This document shows, piece after piece, positions 38,866 through 50,794 of a stretch of 64,000 bases of DNA; the stretch's first letter is position 1, and each line of letters begins with the position of its first letter. This DNA is from Bacillus weihaiensis (GTDB lineage: Bacteria > Bacillota > Bacilli > Bacillales > Bacillaceae). A program made the translations under genes and the position numbers. Location of the stretch: positions 2,268,501 to 2,332,500 of the forward strand of contig NZ_CP016020.1 of the NCBI RefSeq assembly GCF_001889165.1. Direction: 5' to 3'. The notes under the pieces are model-generated. The model had not been told where the DNA came from and did not search any database. It worked only from the letters and a program-made list of their open reading frames with translations.

Positions 38866-39378
38866 TTCAACGGCTTCCCCCTTAAAAAATAAGCTATACA
38901 TATTATTTTTCTAAGCATTTTACTGTTACAATGTAACGCTTGAAAAAGTAACCTCTCTATTAAGAAATAATAGAAATAATAACAAAAGGCATATTCATTC
39001 CTTTTTATTGCTCTGTTAAACTTGGATTTCAAAAAGCAATTCTTCTTCCTAGAGCGGTCTGGGAGCACCCTCGGCATATTCTCCTCCATGGTTCCCCCTT
39101 TGACATGTTTCTTTTCAACCTCCAGCGCCTTTTCAAAAGCCAAAATCAACTTTTGAATCGAATACAAACAACGCCTTTTATACCAAAGTGACTTATTAAG
39201 TCTCATGCCTTCCGCACCAATCAGCAAATTGCTAAAAACAGCATTTAACAGTAACGCCTTTAAGCTAAGCATTCAGCTAGAACTCAGATTACAATGAATG
39301 ATCATTGTAGGTTAGTCTCTCCAATCATTACTCACTTAAATAAAAAGGAAAAAAGCCTCAAAAAACTTATAATAGAGA
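38866..39378. other. 513-base gap splitting rimP from nusA
   Basis: In most Bacillus genomes these two genes are tens of bases apart. Here the gap carries repeat copy 2 (39026-39120) and a palindrome AATGATCATT (39296-39305), and otherwise A/T-rich sequence. A 136-codon frame on the minus strand covers the repeat, has no good ribosome site and is not credible. An insertion is likely. Confidence 0.55.
39026..39120 (-). repeat. Dispersed Bacillaceae-type repeat, copy 2
   Basis: On the minus strand: CATGTCAAAGGGGGAACCAT, GGAGGAG, GCCGAGGGTGCTCCC, CCGCTCT, AAGAAGAATTGC. It shares TTTCAAAAAGCAA (39027-39039) with copy 3, plus the CTCGGC and TTGACA-flanked blocks. The end block with GAAAGCGA is not seen, so this copy is truncated relative to copies 1 and 3. 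Confidence 0.55.
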
Positions 39379-39852
39379 TTAATTAAAAGTAACGGCTAAT
39401 CTAGCTTTCGCTACTTTCTCATAAGGAATTTCAACTTGTTTTTTTCTAGTCTTTATTGTTACAGTAACAGTAAGAGTTTGACCGTCAAAATTCGTTAACT
39501 CTCCTTCAAATACTTTCTCTCCATTAATCGGTTCATACGTTTTGACATGAACTTGCTTTCCGATTGCCTTCATCACATCTGATTCTTTCTTCAGTGGTCG
39601 TTCAGCACCTGGCGATGAAACCTCTAAGAAATAATTGTGTTGAATAGGATCTAACTCGTCCAGCTTTTCACTCACTTTTTCACTTACGATTCCACATTCT
39701 TCAATGTCAATTCCTTTTTCTGAATCAATAAATAATCGTAGAAACCAATTTGCACCTTCTTTTACATATTCGATATCCACTAATTCAAGTTTCATATCTG
39801 CTAAAATGGGAGATACTAAATCTTCTACAATATCGGTGACTTTTTTACTCAT
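39379..39852 (-). CDS. rimP: Ribosome maturation factor RimP
   Basis: 30S maturation factor, 157 residues, with an N-terminal alpha/beta domain ([38 protein letters not shown]) and C-terminal SH3-like barrel ([19 protein letters not shown]). Start ATG at 39852, 5 bases after AAGGAGG. The upstream frame to 39894 has no site. First gene of the nusA operon as in B. subtilis, but an unusually long gap to nusA follows. Confidence 0.94.
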   Translation of the reverse strand: MSKKVTDIVEDLVSPILADMKLELVDIEYVKEGANWFLRLFIDSEKGIDIEECGIVSEKVSEKLDELDPIQHNYFLEVSSPGAERPLKKESDVMKAIGKQVHVKTYEPINGEKVFEGELTNFDGQTLTVTVTIKTRKKQVEIPYEKVAKARLAVTFN

Positions 39853-39971
39853 TTTTTCCTCCTTGCTAAGAAAAGCGTAAGTGAAATGATCCATCTAATG
39901 CTAAAGAGGGATAAACCTCACTTAAGCTAAACATTTCGAATAGAAGTATTTGTTTACGCTTAAAAATTCTG

Positions 39972-39995
39972 AAAAACCCTGCCTTTTGAGCAGGG
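39972..39995 (-). terminator. Second terminator after polC
   Basis: Stem CCCTGC/GCAGGG (39990-39995 with 39977-39982), 7-base loop, then TTTTTC on the minus strand. Confidence 0.75.
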
Positions 39996-40038
39996 AATGA
40001 GTATGTACTATACTATCCGAATTGAGGTCCATACAATA

Positions 40039-40062
40039 CGAAAGAGCGGGTTTCCCCACTCT
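40039..40062 (-). terminator. First terminator-like hairpin after polC
   Basis: Stem of 8 bp with one wobble (40055-40062, AGAGTGGG, with 40043-40050, CCCGCTCT), 4-base loop, then TTTCG on the minus strand. Weaker tail than the one at 39972. Confidence 0.6.
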
Positions 40063-40189
40063 CTCTCCTCTGCTTATCGTTAGCATTTCCATTAAAAGCA
40101 TAACATAACCTCTATTTTTATGCAAATTTATCCTAAGAATCATGTTAAGCATTCATAAACTGGTAAAACTATAAAACCCATATTATAAA

Positions 40190-43100
40190 TTAAAATAGCG
40201 ATAATTGATTTTGGTCCGGTAGTTCATCCAAGCAACCATGGTTAGATAAGTACTCAATAATTGTCTTTGATACTTTACCACGTTGTTGTAGGTCTTCTTT
40301 AGATAGAAACTCTCCATTTTCACGTGCTTTAACAATATTAATTGCAGCATTTGTACCTAATCCTGGAATTGAGTTGAATGGTGGAATCAGTGAATGACCA
40401 TCAATAATAAACTCAGAGGCATCTGAACGGTACAAATCTACCTTTTGGAAAGAGTAACCTCTTTCACACATTTCTAAAGCTAATTCTAAAACCGTTAGCA
40501 AACTTTTTTCTTTAGGTGCTGCATCTAGTCCTTTTGCGTTAATCTCTTCTATCTTAGCTTTTATCGGTGTTGAACCTTTTACCATCGTATCAATATCAAA
40601 GTCATCGGCACGAACAGTGAAATAGGCTGCATAATATAAAAGGGCGTGATGAACTTTAAAATAAGCAATTCTAACAGCCATTAATACATAAGCAGCTGCA
40701 TGGGCTTTAGGGAACATATATTTGATCTTTAAGCATGAATCAATATACCAATCCGGAACCTCTTGCTTTTTCATTTCCTCTTCCATTTCATCCGTTAATC
40801 CTTTACCTTTACGTACCGATTCCATAATTTTAAATGCAAAAGATGGCTCAAGCCCTTGGTAAATAAGATATACCATAATATCATCACGGCATCCAATTAC
40901 TTCACTTAGTGTACAAATGTTATTATGAATTAATTCCTGAGCATTTCCAAGCCATACATCTGTTCCGTGTGATAGCCCTGAAATCTGTACTAATTCAGAG
41001 AAGGTAGTTGGTTTCGTATCCTCAAGCATTTGACGTACAAATCGTGTTCCAAATTCAGGTATTCCCAATGTTCCAGTTTTACACATAATTTGTTCTTCTG
41101 TTACACCTAGTGATTCTGTTCCACTAAATATTTTCATTACTTCAGGATCGTCTGTCGGTATTGTCTTAGGGTCGATTCCACTTAAGTCCTGTAGCATACG
41201 GATAACTGTCGGATCATCATGGCCTAGGATATCAAGTTTTAAAAGATTATCATGGATAGAATGGAAATCGAAATGAGTTGTCTTCCATTCTGAGCCCGTA
41301 GCATCTGCAGGGAATTGGATAGGAGAAAAATCAAATATATCCATATAATCAGGGACAACTATTATTCCTCCAGGATGCTGACCTGTAGTTCGTTTTACAC
41401 CTGTACAGCCTTGAACTAAGCGGTCAACTTCTGCTCCTCTATAGATGAGATTGTGATCATTTGCATAGCCTTTAACATAACCATACGCTGTTTTTTCCGC
41501 AACTGTCCCTATTGTACCGGCTCGATACACATACTCTTCTCCAAAAAGTAATTTAGTGTAATTATGTGCGGTTGGTTGATATTCACCTGAGAAGTTCAAA
41601 TCAATATCAGGTACTTTATCCCCTTTGAATCCAAGAAACGTTTCAAACGGTATATCATGTCCATCCTTTTGATACTTCGCACCACAATTAGGACAATCCT
41701 TGTTAGGTAAGTCAAACCCCGAACCAACGGAACCATCATTAAAAAATTCTGAGTGCTGACAATCAGGACATACATAGTGTGGCGGCAAAGGATTTACCTC
41801 CGTAATCTCTGTCATAGTCGCCACGAAGGAAGAACCTACAGAACCACGTGAACCTACTAGATAACCATCATCTAAGGATTTTTTAACAAGCTTATGAGAA
41901 ATAAGATAAATAACAGCAAATCCATGCCCGATGATACTCTTTAATTCTTTCTCTAGTCTGGCTTCAACAAGCTCGGGCAAGTTATCACCGTATATACTTC
42001 TTGCTCTTGAATAACTCATTTCTCGAATTTCATCGTCTGCCCCTTCAATTTTCGGTGTATACAGATCATCTTTAATCGGTTTAATATCCTCTATTAAATC
42101 GGCAATTAAATTCGTGTTTTCAACAACAATTCGCTTTGCTATGTCCTCTCCTAAAAAAGAAAAACACGAAAGCATTTCATCTGTTGTACGAAAATGAACA
42201 TTTGGAAGCTCATGACGATTTAGCGGATTTGCCCCACCCTGTGAACTTACTAATATTTTCCGATAAATTTTATCAACAGGATTTAAATAATGAACATTTC
42301 CTGTAGCAACGACAGGTTTATCTAATTTTTCACCTAGTTTAACGATGTTTGATACAATTTCTTGTAAGGCAATCTCATCACGAATATAATCTAATTCAAT
42401 TAAATGTTGGTACACCTCTAAAGGTTGTACCTCTAAATAGTCGTAATAGGCAGCAATTTCTTCCACTTCCTCAGGAGACTTTTGCATCATTCCTTCAAAA
42501 ACTTCTCCCTTATCACAGGCAGAACCAATTAAAAGACCCTCTCTATATTTGTTCAATTGAGACCTAGGTATTCTAGGAACTCTATAGAAATAAGAAATAT
42601 GAGCAATAGATACCAATTTAAAGAGATTCTTTAATCCGACATCATTTTGTGCAAGAACAGTCGCATGATATGGTCTAGAACGCTGATATGCATTTCCTTT
42701 TCCCATATTGTCATTGAATTGATCATGGTATTCAATTTCTTTTTCTGCAGCATCTTTAAGCATCTTAATTAACAAATAACCTGTTGCTTCAGCATCGTAA
42801 ATTGCTCGGTGATGCTGTGTTAATTCAATATCGAACTTTTTACATAACGTGTTAAGTCGATGGTTTTTTAATTCAGGATAAAGGAAACGACCTAATTCAA
42901 GCGTATCAATTACTGGATTTTTCGCTTTTTCTTCTCCTAAAAGCTTCTTATATCCCACATTTAAAAATCCCATATCGAAGCTGGCATTATGAGCAACTAG
43001 AATATCATCACCTATCCAGTCCTTGAATTTCCGTAGAACTTCATCAACATTTGGCGCATCCCTTACCATATCATCTGTAATTCCTGTTAGATCTATTGTA

Positions 43101-44503
43101 GTTGCCGATAAAGGGTGATGAGGATTGGCGAATGACTCGAATCGATCGACGATTTCACCATTCTGAATCTTAACAGCTGCCAATTCAATTACCGTATCAT
43201 AAACAGCTGATAACCCAGTTGTCTCAACGTCAAAAACGATATAGGTTTCATCAGGTAAATAACGATGCTGACTGTTATAGGCAATTGGAACTCCATCATC
43301 CACAAGATTTATTTCAACTCCATAAAGGATTTTCACTCCATGCTTTTTACCTGCTGAATAAGCCTCTGGAAAAGATTGAGCAACAGCGTGATCCGTTAAG
43401 GCAATTGCTTTATGTCCCCACTTCTTTGCCTGTTCAACATATTTACTAATAGACGTGACAGCATCCATTTGACTCATAGGAGAATGTAAATGAAGCTCTA
43501 CACGTTTTTCATCGTCAGGAGCTTTATCCTTTCTTTCTCGTGGAGCCATTTCATTAATATCATTTGCAATCATGACAAGGTCTCTTACAAATGTATCATT
43601 TTGAATACTACCTCTTACTTTTAACCACATTCCTTTTTTTACAGCTTGGACTAAAAAGGCATCTTCTTTGTCTCTAGCAAACATTTTAACAAGGATAGAA
43701 CTTGTATAATCTGTAATTTTAAAGGTTAACAACGTCCTACCGCTTCGAAGTTCTTTCGTTTCTGCATCAAAGACATATCCTTGAATGGCAATTCTTCGTT
43801 CTTCGTCTTCAATTGAAGCCATAGAACGAATTTCTTCATCCTCTTTAATGGTATAACCAATTGTGAGTGGGCCGGAAAGCTCAGGCTGCATCGCGTCTTC
43901 TTTTTCCGCATTCTCCATATCTGTAAAGGCTTGTAATCCTCTTTGTTTATCTTCTTCTAATTTCTTCGCTTGGAATTCTTTTATTTCCTCTTCACTTACA
44001 GCAACCGTGGTATCAATTTGGAAGGTTGGAAAGCCGAATTGCTGGAAGCTTTCTTGAATAAGAGAAGCATATTTTCGCTTAATTGTCATAGCCTCTGTAT
44101 CATTTTTAGTCTTTATTAGAACTTTAACTCCTTGTACCGAAGGACTTTGTTCATTTAATAGAGCTAGCATTGGAGGTGAGATACCATCCATTTGTTGAAT
44201 ACAAATGGTCCAGTAATCTTGAACAAGCTTTTCATCAAAGGATTGATCGACTGTTTCATACGTAAATGAAACATCTGCAATATGCGAAAAAGCCTTAGAA
44301 AGTTTTGTATGAAAAAGCTGAAATACATTATATGGAAGAATCTTTTCAAATTGAAAGTGAAAATGCCATTTTTTTGTTAGCTTATGAACAGTTAATTTTG
44401 CAATTGACCCATTTTTAAAATGAACAACTGCTGCATCTTCTGTTAACCTAATCTGTTGTAACAGTAGTTGGAATCGTTCTATAGGATTCGTTTGCATACT
44501 CAT
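40190..44503 (-). CDS. polC: DNA polymerase III alpha subunit, PolC type
   Basis: Replicative polymerase of low-GC Gram-positive bacteria. It has 1437 residues: N-terminal domain and OB fold (to about 330), a split PHP domain ([27 protein letters not shown]), the inserted DnaQ-type proofreading exonuclease (about 420-590; [21 protein letters not shown]), the palm/finger region with the zinc module CPDC...CPNC and [13 protein letters not shown] active-site Asp pair, and a C-terminal duplex-DNA clamp-binding region ending in QLSLF, a beta-clamp motif. ATG at 44503. Normal length. Confidence 0.97.
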   Translation of the reverse strand: MSMQTNPIERFQLLLQQIRLTEDAAVVHFKNGSIAKLTVHKLTKKWHFHFQFEKILPYNVFQLFHTKLSKAFSHIADVSFTYETVDQSFDEKLVQDYWTICIQQMDGISPPMLALLNEQSPSVQGVKVLIKTKNDTEAMTIKRKYASLIQESFQQFGFPTFQIDTTVAVSEEEIKEFQAKKLEEDKQRGLQAFTDMENAEKEDAMQPELSGPLTIGYTIKEDEEIRSMASIEDEERRIAIQGYVFDAETKELRSGRTLLTFKITDYTSSILVKMFARDKEDAFLVQAVKKGMWLKVRGSIQNDTFVRDLVMIANDINEMAPRERKDKAPDDEKRVELHLHSPMSQMDAVTSISKYVEQAKKWGHKAIALTDHAVAQSFPEAYSAGKKHGVKILYGVEINLVDDGVPIAYNSQHRYLPDETYIVFDVETTGLSAVYDTVIELAAVKIQNGEIVDRFESFANPHHPLSATTIDLTGITDDMVRDAPNVDEVLRKFKDWIGDDILVAHNASFDMGFLNVGYKKLLGEEKAKNPVIDTLELGRFLYPELKNHRLNTLCKKFDIELTQHHRAIYDAEATGYLLIKMLKDAAEKEIEYHDQFNDNMGKGNAYQRSRPYHATVLAQNDVGLKNLFKLVSIAHISYFYRVPRIPRSQLNKYREGLLIGSACDKGEVFEGMMQKSPEEVEEIAAYYDYLEVQPLEVYQHLIELDYIRDEIALQEIVSNIVKLGEKLDKPVVATGNVHYLNPVDKIYRKILVSSQGGANPLNRHELPNVHFRTTDEMLSCFSFLGEDIAKRIVVENTNLIADLIEDIKPIKDDLYTPKIEGADDEIREMSYSRARSIYGDNLPELVEARLEKELKSIIGHGFAVIYLISHKLVKKSLDDGYLVGSRGSVGSSFVATMTEITEVNPLPPHYVCPDCQHSEFFNDGSVGSGFDLPNKDCPNCGAKYQKDGHDIPFETFLGFKGDKVPDIDLNFSGEYQPTAHNYTKLLFGEEYVYRAGTIGTVAEKTAYGYVKGYANDHNLIYRGAEVDRLVQGCTGVKRTTGQHPGGIIVVPDYMDIFDFSPIQFPADATGSEWKTTHFDFHSIHDNLLKLDILGHDDPTVIRMLQDLSGIDPKTIPTDDPEVMKIFSGTESLGVTEEQIMCKTGTLGIPEFGTRFVRQMLEDTKPTTFSELVQISGLSHGTDVWLGNAQELIHNNICTLSEVIGCRDDIMVYLIYQGLEPSFAFKIMESVRKGKGLTDEMEEEMKKQEVPDWYIDSCLKIKYMFPKAHAAAYVLMAVRIAYFKVHHALLYYAAYFTVRADDFDIDTMVKGSTPIKAKIEEINAKGLDAAPKEKSLLTVLELALEMCERGYSFQKVDLYRSDASEFIIDGHSLIPPFNSIPGLGTNAAINIVKARENGEFLSKEDLQQRGKVSKTIIEYLSNHGCLDELPDQNQLSLF

Positions 44504-44683
44504 ACTCTTAAATCCCCTCTTTCTTCTGAGGTCATGATTTTCCTTTATTATCTATTACTCCTTATTAGGAACAAAATTCAATTCCCTTTAACCTAATATT
44601 ATAATGAGATGTATATAGGCTTAATCATGTTCTAACACCCATATCATTTAGCATTCAGAATAGTGCTTAAGTTATCACAGCCG

Positions 44684-44744
44684 AAGAGGCTGCCTCATAT
44701 TGATAGACAAGCTAAAAATGTCTACAAATTGAAGTCAGCCTCTT
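44684..44744. other. Long hairpin between proS and polC
   Basis: Outer arms AAGAGGCTG/CAGCCTCTT (44684-44692 and 44736-44744) with an inner stem TAGACA/TGTCTA (44704-44709 and 44719-44724). The T run follows on the plus strand (TTTTT after 44741), not the minus, so its value as a proS terminator is doubtful. Confidence 0.5.
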
Positions 44745-44799
44745 TTTGAATTATTTATATATCTAGTTTAACACGAATTTAAAAATCATGTAACAATCA

Positions 44800-46503
44800 T
44801 TAGTTACCAAGTAATTGATCTAATTTAGAAGATAATTCTTCGGTAGTAACTTCAAAAGATTCACCTGATTTACGAACCTTAACTTCTACAATTCCTTCTT
44901 CTGCTTTTTTCCCAACAGTAATTCGGACTGGTATACCAATTAAATCAGAGTCAGCAAATTTCACTCCTACACGTTCTTGACGATCATCAAGAAGTACCTC
45001 TAATCCTGCATTATTCATTTGGCTATAAAGCTTCTCAGAAAGTTCCCTTTGTACATCATTCTTAGCATTTACAGGAACAATGTGAACGTGGAATGGCGCA
45101 ACAGCTTCTGGCAACACAATGCCGTTGTCATCATTGTGTTGTTCGATAATAGCTGCTAATGTTCTTGAAACACCGATTCCATAGCACCCCATAATCATCG
45201 GCTGAGAACGTCCATTTTCGTCTAAATACGTTGCATCCATTGCTTCACTATATCTTGTACCTAATTTAAAGACATGACCTACTTCAATTCCCTTGGCGAA
45301 CTGAATGCGACCTTCACCGTCTGGAGAGAGATCACCTTCTTGAATAAAACGTAGATCCGCATATTTTGCTACAGAATAATCTCTATCTACATTCACGTTA
45401 TTATAGTGATAGTTTTCTTCATTTGCACCACAAACCCCGTTAACAACTGCTTTAACTGCATGATCAGCAATCACTTCTACACCTTCATTTACCCCAATTG
45501 GACCCACATATCCAGGTACACAGTTTAGAATGTTTTTTGTTTCTTCTGGTGTCGCTAATTCTACTACAGATGCTCCGTATAGGTTCTTCACTTTTATATC
45601 ATTAATCTCATGATCTCCACGAACTAATACCAAAACAAATTGTTCATCAACTTTAAACAGAATAGATTTAATAGCTTGCTCCTTCGAAACATGTAAGAAA
45701 TTCACAACTTCATCAATTGTTCGCTGATTAGGAGTTTCAACCTTTACTAATTCTTGTTTAACTTCAGTACTAGCTTCATATGTTTCGATGACCGGAGCCA
45801 TTTCAATATTTGCCGCATATTGAGATGTATCTGAATAGGCGATGGTATCTTCCCCAATCTCAGAAAGAACCATAAATTCATGTGTATCAGTACCACCCAT
45901 TGCTCCAGAATCAGCAATAACTGCTCTAAAATTTAGTCCACATCGCGCAAATACATTTTGATAAGCAGCAAACATTTTATCATAGCCTTCATCCAAGCTT
46001 TCTTGTGAGGAATGGAAAGAGTATGCGTCCTTCATTATAAACTCACGACCTCTTAAGATTCCAAAGCGAGGGCGTTTTTCATCACGAAATTTTGTTTGAA
46101 TTTGATAAAGTGCTAGCGGTAAACGTTTGTATGACTTTACCTCATCTCTCACCAAACTTGTAATCATCTCTTCATGAGTAGCACCTAAAGCGAAGTCTCG
46201 GTTATGACGGTCTTTAAGTCTCATAAGCTCTGGACCATAAGAATACCAACGACCTGATTCTTGCCACAGTTCAGCTTGTTGTAATGCTGGCATTAATAGT
46301 TCAGATGCACCTGCGTTATGCATTTCCTCACGAACAATTGCTTCTATTTTTTTTAAAACTTTATGTGCAAGTGGTAGGTAACTATATACACCGCTTGTGT
46401 TTTGTCTTATATATCCTGCTCTAAGCATAAGCTGGTGACTCTTTACCTCAGCATCAGCCGGAACTTCACGTAGAGTCGGAATAAACATCATACTTTGTTT
46501 CAT
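44800..46503 (-). CDS. proS: Prolyl-tRNA synthetase
   Basis: Class II aminoacyl-tRNA synthetase of 567 residues, bacterial type with the editing insert. Motif 2 region ([20 protein letters not shown]), motif 3 region ([17 protein letters not shown]), the INS editing domain (about 230-400, with [14 protein letters not shown]), and a C-terminal anticodon domain. Start ATG at 46503, 6 bases after AGAGGTG; the GTG at 46512 is in the site. I see no T-box leader: only 81 bases lie between it and rseP. Confidence 0.96.
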   Translation of the reverse strand: MKQSMMFIPTLREVPADAEVKSHQLMLRAGYIRQNTSGVYSYLPLAHKVLKKIEAIVREEMHNAGASELLMPALQQAELWQESGRWYSYGPELMRLKDRHNRDFALGATHEEMITSLVRDEVKSYKRLPLALYQIQTKFRDEKRPRFGILRGREFIMKDAYSFHSSQESLDEGYDKMFAAYQNVFARCGLNFRAVIADSGAMGGTDTHEFMVLSEIGEDTIAYSDTSQYAANIEMAPVIETYEASTEVKQELVKVETPNQRTIDEVVNFLHVSKEQAIKSILFKVDEQFVLVLVRGDHEINDIKVKNLYGASVVELATPEETKNILNCVPGYVGPIGVNEGVEVIADHAVKAVVNGVCGANEENYHYNNVNVDRDYSVAKYADLRFIQEGDLSPDGEGRIQFAKGIEVGHVFKLGTRYSEAMDATYLDENGRSQPMIMGCYGIGVSRTLAAIIEQHNDDNGIVLPEAVAPFHVHIVPVNAKNDVQRELSEKLYSQMNNAGLEVLLDDRQERVGVKFADSDLIGIPVRITVGKKAEEGIVEVKVRKSGESFEVTTEELSSKLDQLLGN

Positions 46504-46584
46504 TACGAGCACCTCTATTTTGAATAAACTCTTTTAATCAATTAATCATACCAAAAAGGTATTAGTTTAGAAAGTGTAAACACT

Positions 46585-47844
46585 TTACAAGAATAGTCGT
46601 TGAATATCATTCCAAGTAACGACTAGCATTAACAGCATTAATAATGAAAAACCAATAAAATGAACAATACCTTCTTTTTGTCGATCTATAGGTTTTCCTC
46701 TCAAAGCCTCTATGAATAGAAACAAGAGCCTTCCACCATCTAGAGCTGGTATAGGGAGTAAGTTAACAATTCCTAAGTTAATACTTAACAAAGCGGCCCA
46801 CCTTAGAAGGTTGGTTGTACCAGATTCAGCCACTTGATCTGTCATATCATAAATTCCTACTGGGCCTGAGAGCATATCAATAGAGAATTGACCTGTAATT
46901 AAATTCCCTAAGCCCACAAGGATTTCTTTTGTCCAAACAAACGTTTCAATAAATCCATATTTTAATGAGCTAACAAAGGATTTGTCAACAGGATTGTAAG
47001 CGCCGATCCGTCCTATCGTTTCTTCTCCTACTTTTGCTGCTTCCGGAACGACTTCAAAACTTAACATTTGCCCTGCTCTCTCAACTTCAAAAGTTAATTC
47101 GGTATCAGGATTTGTTTGAATGATCTTAACAACTTCACCCCATGAAGATGTAGATGTTCCTTCAATTGAGTGGATGACATCTCCCTCTTTTAGGCCAGAT
47201 GCTTTAGCTGAACCCTCGTCAGTGAGTTCCCCTAATTGAGGTGAATCCATTGGCGCCCCTTGAATCAAGCCAAGACTGAATAGAATGACGAAAGCTAAGA
47301 GGAAATTCATAGCTGGTCCAGCAAAAATTGCAGCAATTCTTTGACTTACTTTTTTGGATTGAAATTGGCGATTATAAGGAGCAATTTGAGTTTCTTGTCC
47401 ATCTAGAATAAAAAATGATGTTTCACTCACTTCAAAACGCTTAATGTGATCATCTTCACCGTGCTCGTAGCCAGAAATAAACATGTCGTGTTCTAAATCA
47501 ACATGTTCTACTTCAATTACTGTAGCACTGGGATATTTTTCTTTATTATTTAAGATAATTTTCTCTACATTATTCTCATTATTAAAAAGAAGACCTACAT
47601 TATGACCTGGTTTTACCTCGATTACTTCAGGATCTTCACCTGCCATTCGTACAAATCCACCAATAGGTAATAAACGTATTGTATAAATCGTTTCATTCTT
47701 TTTAAATGATAGGATTTTTGGCCCAAATCCTATTGCAAATTCTCGGCATAAGATTCCTGCACGATTGGCAAAAATCAAATGTCCTAGCTCATGAAAAAAA
47801 ACAAGCGCACCGAAAATTAGAACAAACGCTATCACTGTATTCAT
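46585..47844 (-). CDS. rasP: Site-2 protease RasP/RseP
   Basis: Membrane zinc protease that cleaves anti-sigma factors and signal-peptide remnants within the bilayer. It has 419 residues: HELGH at 18-22 in the first helix, one PDZ domain (about 215-290), and the C-terminal NLLPIPALDGGRL motif carrying the third zinc ligand. It follows dxr by 15 bases; B. subtilis RasP acts on RsiW and FtsL. Confidence 0.95.
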   Translation of the reverse strand: MNTVIAFVLIFGALVFFHELGHLIFANRAGILCREFAIGFGPKILSFKKNETIYTIRLLPIGGFVRMAGEDPEVIEVKPGHNVGLLFNNENNVEKIILNNKEKYPSATVIEVEHVDLEHDMFISGYEHGEDDHIKRFEVSETSFFILDGQETQIAPYNRQFQSKKVSQRIAAIFAGPAMNFLLAFVILFSLGLIQGAPMDSPQLGELTDEGSAKASGLKEGDVIHSIEGTSTSSWGEVVKIIQTNPDTELTFEVERAGQMLSFEVVPEAAKVGEETIGRIGAYNPVDKSFVSSLKYGFIETFVWTKEILVGLGNLITGQFSIDMLSGPVGIYDMTDQVAESGTTNLLRWAALLSINLGIVNLLPIPALDGGRLLFLFIEALRGKPIDRQKEGIVHFIGFSLLMLLMLVVTWNDIQRLFL

Positions 47845-47859
47845 TTCATATGACCACCT

Positions 47860-49011
47860 TTATGAGATTAATGTTTGTACGAAATTTCGTGTTAATCGAT
47901 CTACTTCTTGTATTTGCTCTAAACTAGGATGTGAGATACTCTCATGCTTTTCAAGAGCCCTTTCAATCCAATCTTCAATTTCTAAGAAGGTAATTTGCCC
48001 CTTTAAAAATGCCGCCACTGCTTCTTCATTTGCTGCATTCAATACAGTAGGCATTGTCCCTCCTATTTTCCCTGAATTATAAGCAAATTGTAAGCACTTA
48101 TATCTAGTGAAATCAGCTTTTTCGAAATGAAGCTTCCCTAGTTCCCATAGCTCGAGTCGCTTACCGTTTTTTAATTCGTATCTATCTGGGTAGGTTAAGG
48201 CATATTGAATTGGTACTCTCATATCTGGAGTACCAAGCTGGGCAATGATACTGCGATCTGTAAATTCAACAAGTGAATGGATAATACTTTCTTTATGTAA
48301 TAATACATCAATATTGTCATATGGCATATTAAACAACCAATGAGCTTCAATTATTTCGAGTCCTTTATTCATCATAGTTGCTGAATCAATGGTGATTTTA
48401 GCTCCCATCGACCAATTAGGATGGTTTAAAGCCTGTTCTACTGTAACACCTTGAAGCTCTTCCCGTCTTTTGTCGCGAAAACTTCCTCCAGAAGCTGTAA
48501 CAATGAGCCGCTCAATATTTTTTGTGTTTTCTCCCTGTAAACATTGAAAGATAGCAGAATGTTCACTATCTACAGGTAAAAGCTGTACACCGTGCTTGTT
48601 AGCCGATTCAGTAACTAAGTGACCCGCTGTAACAAGAGTTTCCTTGTTAGCGATAGCAATAGTTATCTTATTTTCAATTGCTTTTAATGTTGGCACTAAA
48701 CCAACACTTCCGACTACAGCATTTACTAAGACTTCAACTCCGTCATATACAGCAGCTTCAATTAATGCTTCATGACCATACCCAAATTGGACATTATGTG
48801 AAAATGAATAGTGGATTATTTCGTTATACGTATTTTCATCCTTTACTGCAACGAATTCAGGCTTGAATTTCTCAATAATATCAATTGCAGATTTAATATT
48901 GCTTCCAAATGACATAGCTACAAGTTTAAATGATTCTGGATGCGAATTGATAACATCCAGTGTCTGAATTCCAATGGAACCTGTAGCTCCTAGCAGGCTT
49001 ATTTTTTTCAC
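47860..49011 (-). CDS. dxr: 1-deoxy-D-xylulose 5-phosphate reductoisomerase
   Basis: First committed step of the MEP isoprenoid route. It has 383 residues with the NADPH motif [32 protein letters not shown] and [21 protein letters not shown] chose the GTG at 49011 ([14 protein letters not shown]), downstream of AGGACGTG; the TTG at 49029 has no site. Next to uppS and cdsA, so the isoprenoid-lipid and phospholipid genes are together. Confidence 0.93.
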   Translation of the reverse strand: MKKISLLGATGSIGIQTLDVINSHPESFKLVAMSFGSNIKSAIDIIEKFKPEFVAVKDENTYNEIIHYSFSHNVQFGYGHEALIEAAVYDGVEVLVNAVVGSVGLVPTLKAIENKITIAIANKETLVTAGHLVTESANKHGVQLLPVDSEHSAIFQCLQGENTKNIERLIVTASGGSFRDKRREELQGVTVEQALNHPNWSMGAKITIDSATMMNKGLEIIEAHWLFNMPYDNIDVLLHKESIIHSLVEFTDRSIIAQLGTPDMRVPIQYALTYPDRYELKNGKRLELWELGKLHFEKADFTRYKCLQFAYNSGKIGGTMPTVLNAANEEAVAAFLKGQITFLEIEDWIERALEKHESISHPSLEQIQEVDRLTRNFVQTLIS

Positions 49012-49068
49012 AAAGTCACGTCCTATCAAAAAGAAAATACTTTAAACATGAAGGATCAACCTACTTCT

Positions 49069-49872
49069 CTATCTATTAAAAAAAATTAATAAGAAATGGA
49101 GAAGTGGTAATACAAACAATAGGCTATCAAAGCGGTCTAAGATCCCACCATGTCCAGGTAATATATTACCGCTATCTTTCACATGATAATGTCGCTTTAA
49201 GGCCGATTCAACTAAATCCCCGATCTGACCAAAAACTGAAAGTATAATTGTCATTAACGTTATAAGGAGATAGTTGTTTAGAATACCTGTAAAATAATGA
49301 TAAATCCATGCGAAAACTACCGCAAATAAAACGCCACCGACAGCTCCTTCAATGGTTTTGTTAGGGCTAATCTCTGGCCAAAGTTTGTTTTTCCCCATTG
49401 CCCGTCCAACAAAATAAGCACCTGAGTCTGTTACCCATATTAATAAAAGAGCATAGAATACAAGTTCTAATCCACCTTGAATTGTTGAATTCCGTGTTTC
49501 AATTAAAAAGTAAAAACCAATTCCTAAGTAAAAGATAGCAATTACAACAAAGCCCACATCATCAAATGTGAATTTATTCTTTGTTACAACTGTATATGTT
49601 AACAAGAGAAGTAAAGCCAAGAGAGCAAATTCAGCTTTAGAGAACGTTTCTACTAATGTTACATAAGCATTCGGAATCAAAAGTACCCACAGAATTAGTA
49701 AACTAACAAGGCCAGGAAAACTAAATAGAGATATTTTTTTCATTTTCAATAGTTCATATAGTGCTATTGATGCCAATAAGTAAACAAATAATGTAAAGGG
49801 AAGTTTACCGTAAATGACAAATGGTAAGAAAATGACCAAAGCAAGAGCACCAGTTAAAATTCGTTGTTTCAT
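49069..49872 (-). CDS. cdsA: Phosphatidate cytidylyltransferase
   Basis: Makes CDP-diacylglycerol, precursor for PgsA at the other end of the window. Integral membrane protein, 267 residues with about eight helices. The family signature is in the C-terminal part (S-x-K-x-x-E-G: ISPNKTIEG; HGGILDRFDSL). ATG at 49872, 18 bases after uppS. Confidence 0.95.
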   Translation of the reverse strand: MKQRILTGALALVIFLPFVIYGKLPFTLFVYLLASIALYELLKMKKISLFSFPGLVSLLILWVLLIPNAYVTLVETFSKAEFALLALLLLLTYTVVTKNKFTFDDVGFVVIAIFYLGIGFYFLIETRNSTIQGGLELVFYALLLIWVTDSGAYFVGRAMGKNKLWPEISPNKTIEGAVGGVLFAVVFAWIYHYFTGILNNYLLITLMTIILSVFGQIGDLVESALKRHYHVKDSGNILPGHGGILDRFDSLLFVLPLLHFLLIFFNR

Positions 49873-49890
49873 TTTATGTTTTCATCACCT

Positions 49891-50670
49891 TTATATACCA
49901 CCAAATCTTCGACCTCTTTGCTGGTAAGTGTAGATTGCTTGCAATAAGGATTGCTCATTAAAATCTGGCCACAGGATATCTGTAAACCAAAATTCTGTAT
50001 AGGCTAACTGCCATAGCATAAAATTGCTTAGTCGGATTTCTCCACTAGTTCGAATTAACAGATCAGGATCTTGTATCGAATTTGTCATCAGATACGAAGA
50101 AAAGACATCTTCTGTCAGATCACTATCGTTTAATTGTCCTGTTTTAATATCAGTAGCTATATGTTGAACAGCAGTTAAAATTTCGGCACGACTACCATAA
50201 TTAAGAGCGAAATTTAATATTAATCCGGTATTTTTTTTTGTATCATTTATTGCCTTTTCAACAGCATTTAAGGTATGTTTTGGAAGTCTTTGTTTATCTC
50301 CCATTATACGTACCTGGACGTTTTCTTTAATTAACTCAGGTAAATACGTCGTTAAAAACTCTTCCGGAAGCTTCATTAAATAATCAACTTCAGTTTTAGG
50401 TCTTTTCCAATTTTCTGTAGAAAAAGCATATAATGTTAATACCTCGACCCCTAATAAGTTTGCCTGTTTTGTTATTTTACGAACAACTTTCATCCCTTCA
50501 TGATGTCCAGCAATTCTTGGTAGTGCTCTCTTTTTTGCCCATCTTCCATTTCCATCCATAATAATAGCGATATGTTTGGGAATTTCACCTTTTTTTATTT
50601 CCTCGTTAGACAGTTCTTCAATATCGAAAGGTTGAGGATCTCCTTTCCACTTCTTAAAAAAATTGAACAT
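49891..50670 (-). CDS. uppS: Undecaprenyl diphosphate synthase
   Basis: Cis-prenyltransferase that builds the C55 lipid carrier for cell wall synthesis. It has 259 residues with IMDGNGRWAKKR (catalytic Asp39), FSTENWKRP and the C-terminal RTSGEIRLSNFMLWQ and ELWP-like TDILWPDF motifs. ATG at 50670. It lies after the frr terminator and heads the uppS-cdsA-dxr-rasP-proS set. Confidence 0.95.
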   Translation of the reverse strand: MFNFFKKWKGDPQPFDIEELSNEEIKKGEIPKHIAIIMDGNGRWAKKRALPRIAGHHEGMKVVRKITKQANLLGVEVLTLYAFSTENWKRPKTEVDYLMKLPEEFLTTYLPELIKENVQVRIMGDKQRLPKHTLNAVEKAINDTKKNTGLILNFALNYGSRAEILTAVQHIATDIKTGQLNDSDLTEDVFSSYLMTNSIQDPDLLIRTSGEIRLSNFMLWQLAYTEFWFTDILWPDFNEQSLLQAIYTYQQRGRRFGGI

Positions 50671-50735
50671 GTGATTCCTCCGTCACCTGATAATCCACGA
50701 TTGCTCAGCATCATGATTATGCTAACAGTATTAAC

Positions 50736-50764
50736 AAAAAAACCCCCTGTAAACATTAGAGGGT
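50736..50764 (-). terminator. Intrinsic terminator after frr
   Basis: Stem of 7 pairs with one mismatch (50758-50764 with 50742-50748; ACCCTCT/AGGGGGT), 9-base loop, then seven T on the minus strand. Confidence 0.75.
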
Positions 50765-50794
50765 CTTCCATTACCTATTGTACCTACTTTTAGG

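Larger units (their letters stand above)
39853..40189. other. 337-base gap between polC and rimP
   Basis: Carries two polC terminators (40043-40062 and 39972-39995) and the rimP leader, in which AAGTGA/TCACTT may pair. No gene is visible; the promoter is not clear. Confidence 0.55.

Noticed and set aside
38862-39272. 136-codon minus-strand frame upstream of nusA
   Set aside because: It covers repeat copy 2, has no ribosome site and ends inside the nusA start region; the composition is not protein-like.
46504-46584. T-box for proS
   Set aside because: The spacer between rasP and proS is too short and has no specifier, AGGGTGG or terminator elements.
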